Below are positions 5,862-7,225 of a stretch of DNA of 7,225 nucleotides, one piece after another. A program made the position numbers and the translations under genes. Under the pieces are notes generated by a model, which did no database searches, was not told where the DNA came from, and worked only from the letters and a program-made list of their open reading frames with translations. Position 1 is the stretch's first letter; the number at the start of each line of letters is the position of its first letter. Source of the stretch: an uncultured Caldimonas sp. (GTDB taxonomy: Bacteria; Pseudomonadota; Gammaproteobacteria; Burkholderiales; Burkholderiaceae); contig NZ_CAMLJQ010000088.1 in assembly GCF_946480305.1 (NCBI RefSeq), positions 1 to 7,225 of the forward strand, read 5' to 3'.

Positions 5862-5911
5862 GTCTGGCGCGGGGAAGAGGGGAGTGTCGGAGTCGATGGA
5901 CGAAAGACGTC

Positions 5912-6370
5912 TCAGGCGATCATCAGGTGCGTGCGGCTGGTCCACGAGATGCGCGAGGCCTGCTCGTCGGTGGCCTTCTGGTCGCGACGCTGCTGCGCCA
6001 ATGCGTGCTCGGCCTCACGCCGCTCGATCAGCTTGCGGATCGATGCGGCGCGTGTCTCGCGTTCCATCAACGCTTCCTGCGCGCGTTCGTGCTGGGCCTT
6101 CGCCTGCTCGACCATGCGCTGCTGCTGCTCGATGGCGGTGTTGAGCCGGGCCATGAAGTTCTGGTAGCAGTGCAGGATGTCGATCGTGCCTTCCCGCTTG
6201 AACTGCGCGCTCCAGCGCTGCTGGTACTCCGCGCGGTAGTCCTGCAGTTGCTGCGCCTGCTTCTGCGCGGCGTCCAGCTGGCCTGCGGCGCGCTGCATCA
6301 CCAGCAACGCGGCGTCGCGTTCCTTCTCGGCATGTTCCAGGGCGACCATCAAAGCTTGCATGCGGCTCAT
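5912..6370 (-). CDS. fliJ: Flagellar export protein FliJ
   Basis: FliJ is a cytoplasmic coiled-coil protein that inserts into the FliI hexamer like the gamma subunit of F1 ATPase. It links the ATPase to FlhA and escorts export chaperones. The 152-residue product has the normal size. It is almost wholly charged alpha helix, rich in Gln, Glu, Ala and Arg with heptad-like spacing, forming two long helices (about 3-50 and 68-135) around a short turn with the typical FliJ sequence near NFMARLNTAIEQQ (71-83). The ATG at 6370 has GAGGA about 6 bases upstream. The gene begins 19 bp after the fliI stop, so the two are surely co-transcribed. FliJ diverges quickly, and identification rests on length, helix pattern and position between fliI and fliK. 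Confidence 0.95.
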   Translation of the reverse strand: MSRMQALMVALEHAEKERDAALLVMQRAAGQLDAAQKQAQQLQDYRAEYQQRWSAQFKREGTIDILHCYQNFMARLNTAIEQQQRMVEQAKAQHERAQEALMERETRAASIRKLIERREAEHALAQQRRDQKATDEQASRISWTSRTHLMIA

Positions 6371-6389
6371 GGGGGTTCCTCAAGCGGGT

Positions 6390-7225
6390 CTATCGGGCTT
6401 GACGCGTCGTGCCGCCGGCAGCGGCGAAGACGGTCGATTTCATCTGGGCCACGCTCTCGTCGAGCGTGGCGCTGACATGCATGTCCTGTTGCAGCAGCGA
6501 GCGCATCGCGGGGAAGGCGCGCACGGCCACGTCCAGTTCCGGATCCTGCCCGGGCGCGTAGGCGCCGATCTGCAGCAGGTCGCGGCTGCGGTTGAAGCGC
6601 GCGTACATCTGGCGGAATCGCCGCGCGGCCTCGATGTGCTCCGGACTCGCGACGTTGTGCATCACGCGCGAGGCGGATTTCTCGACGTCGATCGCCGGGT
6701 AGTGGCCGCTCTCGGCCAGCTCGCGCGTCAGCACGATGTGGCCGTCGAGGATGGCGCGTGCGGCATCGGCAATCGGATCCTGCTGGTCGTCGCCTTCGCT
6801 CAGCACCGTGTAGAAGGCGGTGATCGAGCCGACCCCGTTCAGGCCGTTGCCGCTGCGCTCCACCAACTGCGGCAGCTTGGCGAAGCAGCTCGGCGGGTAG
6901 CCCTTGGTCGCGGGCGGCTCGCCGATCGCCAGCGCGATCTCGCGCTGCGCCATCGCATAGCGCGTCAGCGAATCCATCAGCAGCAGCACGTGGGCGCCGC
7001 GGTCGCGGAAGTGCTCCGCCACCGCGGTGGCATAGCTGGCACCTTGCATGCGCATCAGCGGCGGCGCATCGGCGGGCGCGGCCACGACGACCGAGCGTGC
7101 CAGGCCTTCGTCGCCGAGGATGTCCTCGATGAATTCCTTCACTTCGCGGCCGCGCTCGCCGATCAGGCCAACCACGATCACGTCGGCCGCGGTGTAGCGC
7201 GCCATCATGCCCAGCAGCACGGACT
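6390..7225 (-). CDS. fliI: Flagellar export ATPase FliI (C-terminal part)
   Basis: FliI is the hexameric ATPase of the flagellar type III export apparatus and a relative of the F1 beta subunit. Only about the last 278 residues are inside the window; the gene enters from the right edge within the Walker A loop (the visible Ser-Val-Leu-Leu-Gly follows the expected Gly-Lys). Counting from Val at 7220 as residue 1, the visible motifs are: the catalytic Glu in [10 protein letters not shown] (E22); Walker B VLLLMD (D83) followed by [20 protein letters not shown]; the [19 protein letters not shown] block; and the ATP synthase alpha/beta signature [10 protein letters not shown] (175-184) followed by Arg185. 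All active-site parts visible look intact. The C-terminal helical domain ends at TAG 6390-6392. The injectisome homologue SctN is ruled out by fliJ, fliK and fliL downstream. Confidence 0.98.
   Translation of the reverse strand, partial: SVLLGMMARYTAADVIVVGLIGERGREVKEFIEDILGDEGLARSVVVAAPADAPPLMRMQGASYATAVAEHFRDRGAHVLLLMDSLTRYAMAQREIALAIGEPPATKGYPPSCFAKLPQLVERSGNGLNGVGSITAFYTVLSEGDDQQDPIADAARAILDGHIVLTRELAESGHYPAIDVEKSASRVMHNVASPEHIEAARRFRQMYARFNRSRDLLQIGAYAPGQDPELDVAVRAFPAMRSLLQQDMHVSATLDESVAQMKSTVFAAAGGTTRQAR

Noticed and set aside
5139..6167. 342-codon plus-strand open frame opposite fliK and fliJ
   Set aside because: It is antisense to two well-supported genes. The product is Arg/Gly/Cys-rich with no recognisable domain and no convincing start signal.
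101..7225. A virulence-type injectisome (type III secretion system) instead of a flagellum
   Set aside because: FliL, FliO, a FliM with a CheY-binding N-terminus, and FliK with an Flg_hook domain are flagellar, and the gene order is the standard flagellar one.
101..7225. A new accessory or defence system hidden in the cluster
   Set aside because: Every gap longer than 60 bp was read on both strands. No unexplained gene, transposon end, tRNA or phage element was found; the window is an ordinary flagellar locus apart from the junction features reported.

Overview
The window is an almost gap-free stretch of a flagellar gene cluster. All ten genes lie on the minus strand, so transcription runs from the right edge (7225) to the left. 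In order of transcription they are fliI (cut by the window edge), fliJ, fliK, fliL, fliM, fliN, fliO, fliP, fliQ and fliR. This matches the fliFGHIJK plus fliLMNOPQR order of peritrichous and polar flagella in Proteobacteria. High GC, strong third-position GC (which creates long open frames on the opposite strand) and the form of the FliM, FliN and FliP proteins suggest a betaproteobacterium, probably Burkholderiales. The genus cannot be named from this sequence alone.

Region by region: 5862-7225 holds the export ATPase FliI and its coiled-coil partner FliJ. 4710-5861 holds the hook-length control protein FliK. A 138-bp gap (4572-4709) separates fliK from fliL and contains a weak A/T stem-loop, a -10-like hexamer and a clear bulged stem-loop just upstream of the fliL ribosome binding site. 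2483-4571 holds fliL (stator-associated), fliM and fliN (C-ring switch); fliM and fliN overlap by 11 bp. A 139-bp gap (2344-2482) follows, starting with a perfect 12-bp hairpin that looks like an intrinsic terminator or attenuator. 101-2343 holds fliO, fliP, fliQ and fliR, the membrane export gate and its assembly factor, tightly packed with a TGATG junction between fliO and fliP. Beyond fliR there is a small GC hairpin and then a heptanucleotide tandem repeat running off the left edge.

Together these genes build the export and switch parts of the basal body. FliI and FliJ deliver substrates and energise export through the FliP/FliQ/FliR gate, which FliO helps assemble. FliK measures the hook and switches export specificity. 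FliM and FliN form the rotor switch that receives the chemotaxis signal, and FliL supports the stator. I found no mobile element, CRISPR array, RNA gene or accessory system. The points worth a second look are at gene junctions: the hairpin between the C-ring and export-gate genes, the fliL leader stem-loop, a possible nine-codon ORF coupled to fliM, poor ribosome binding sites at fliK and fliO, and the heptamer repeat.
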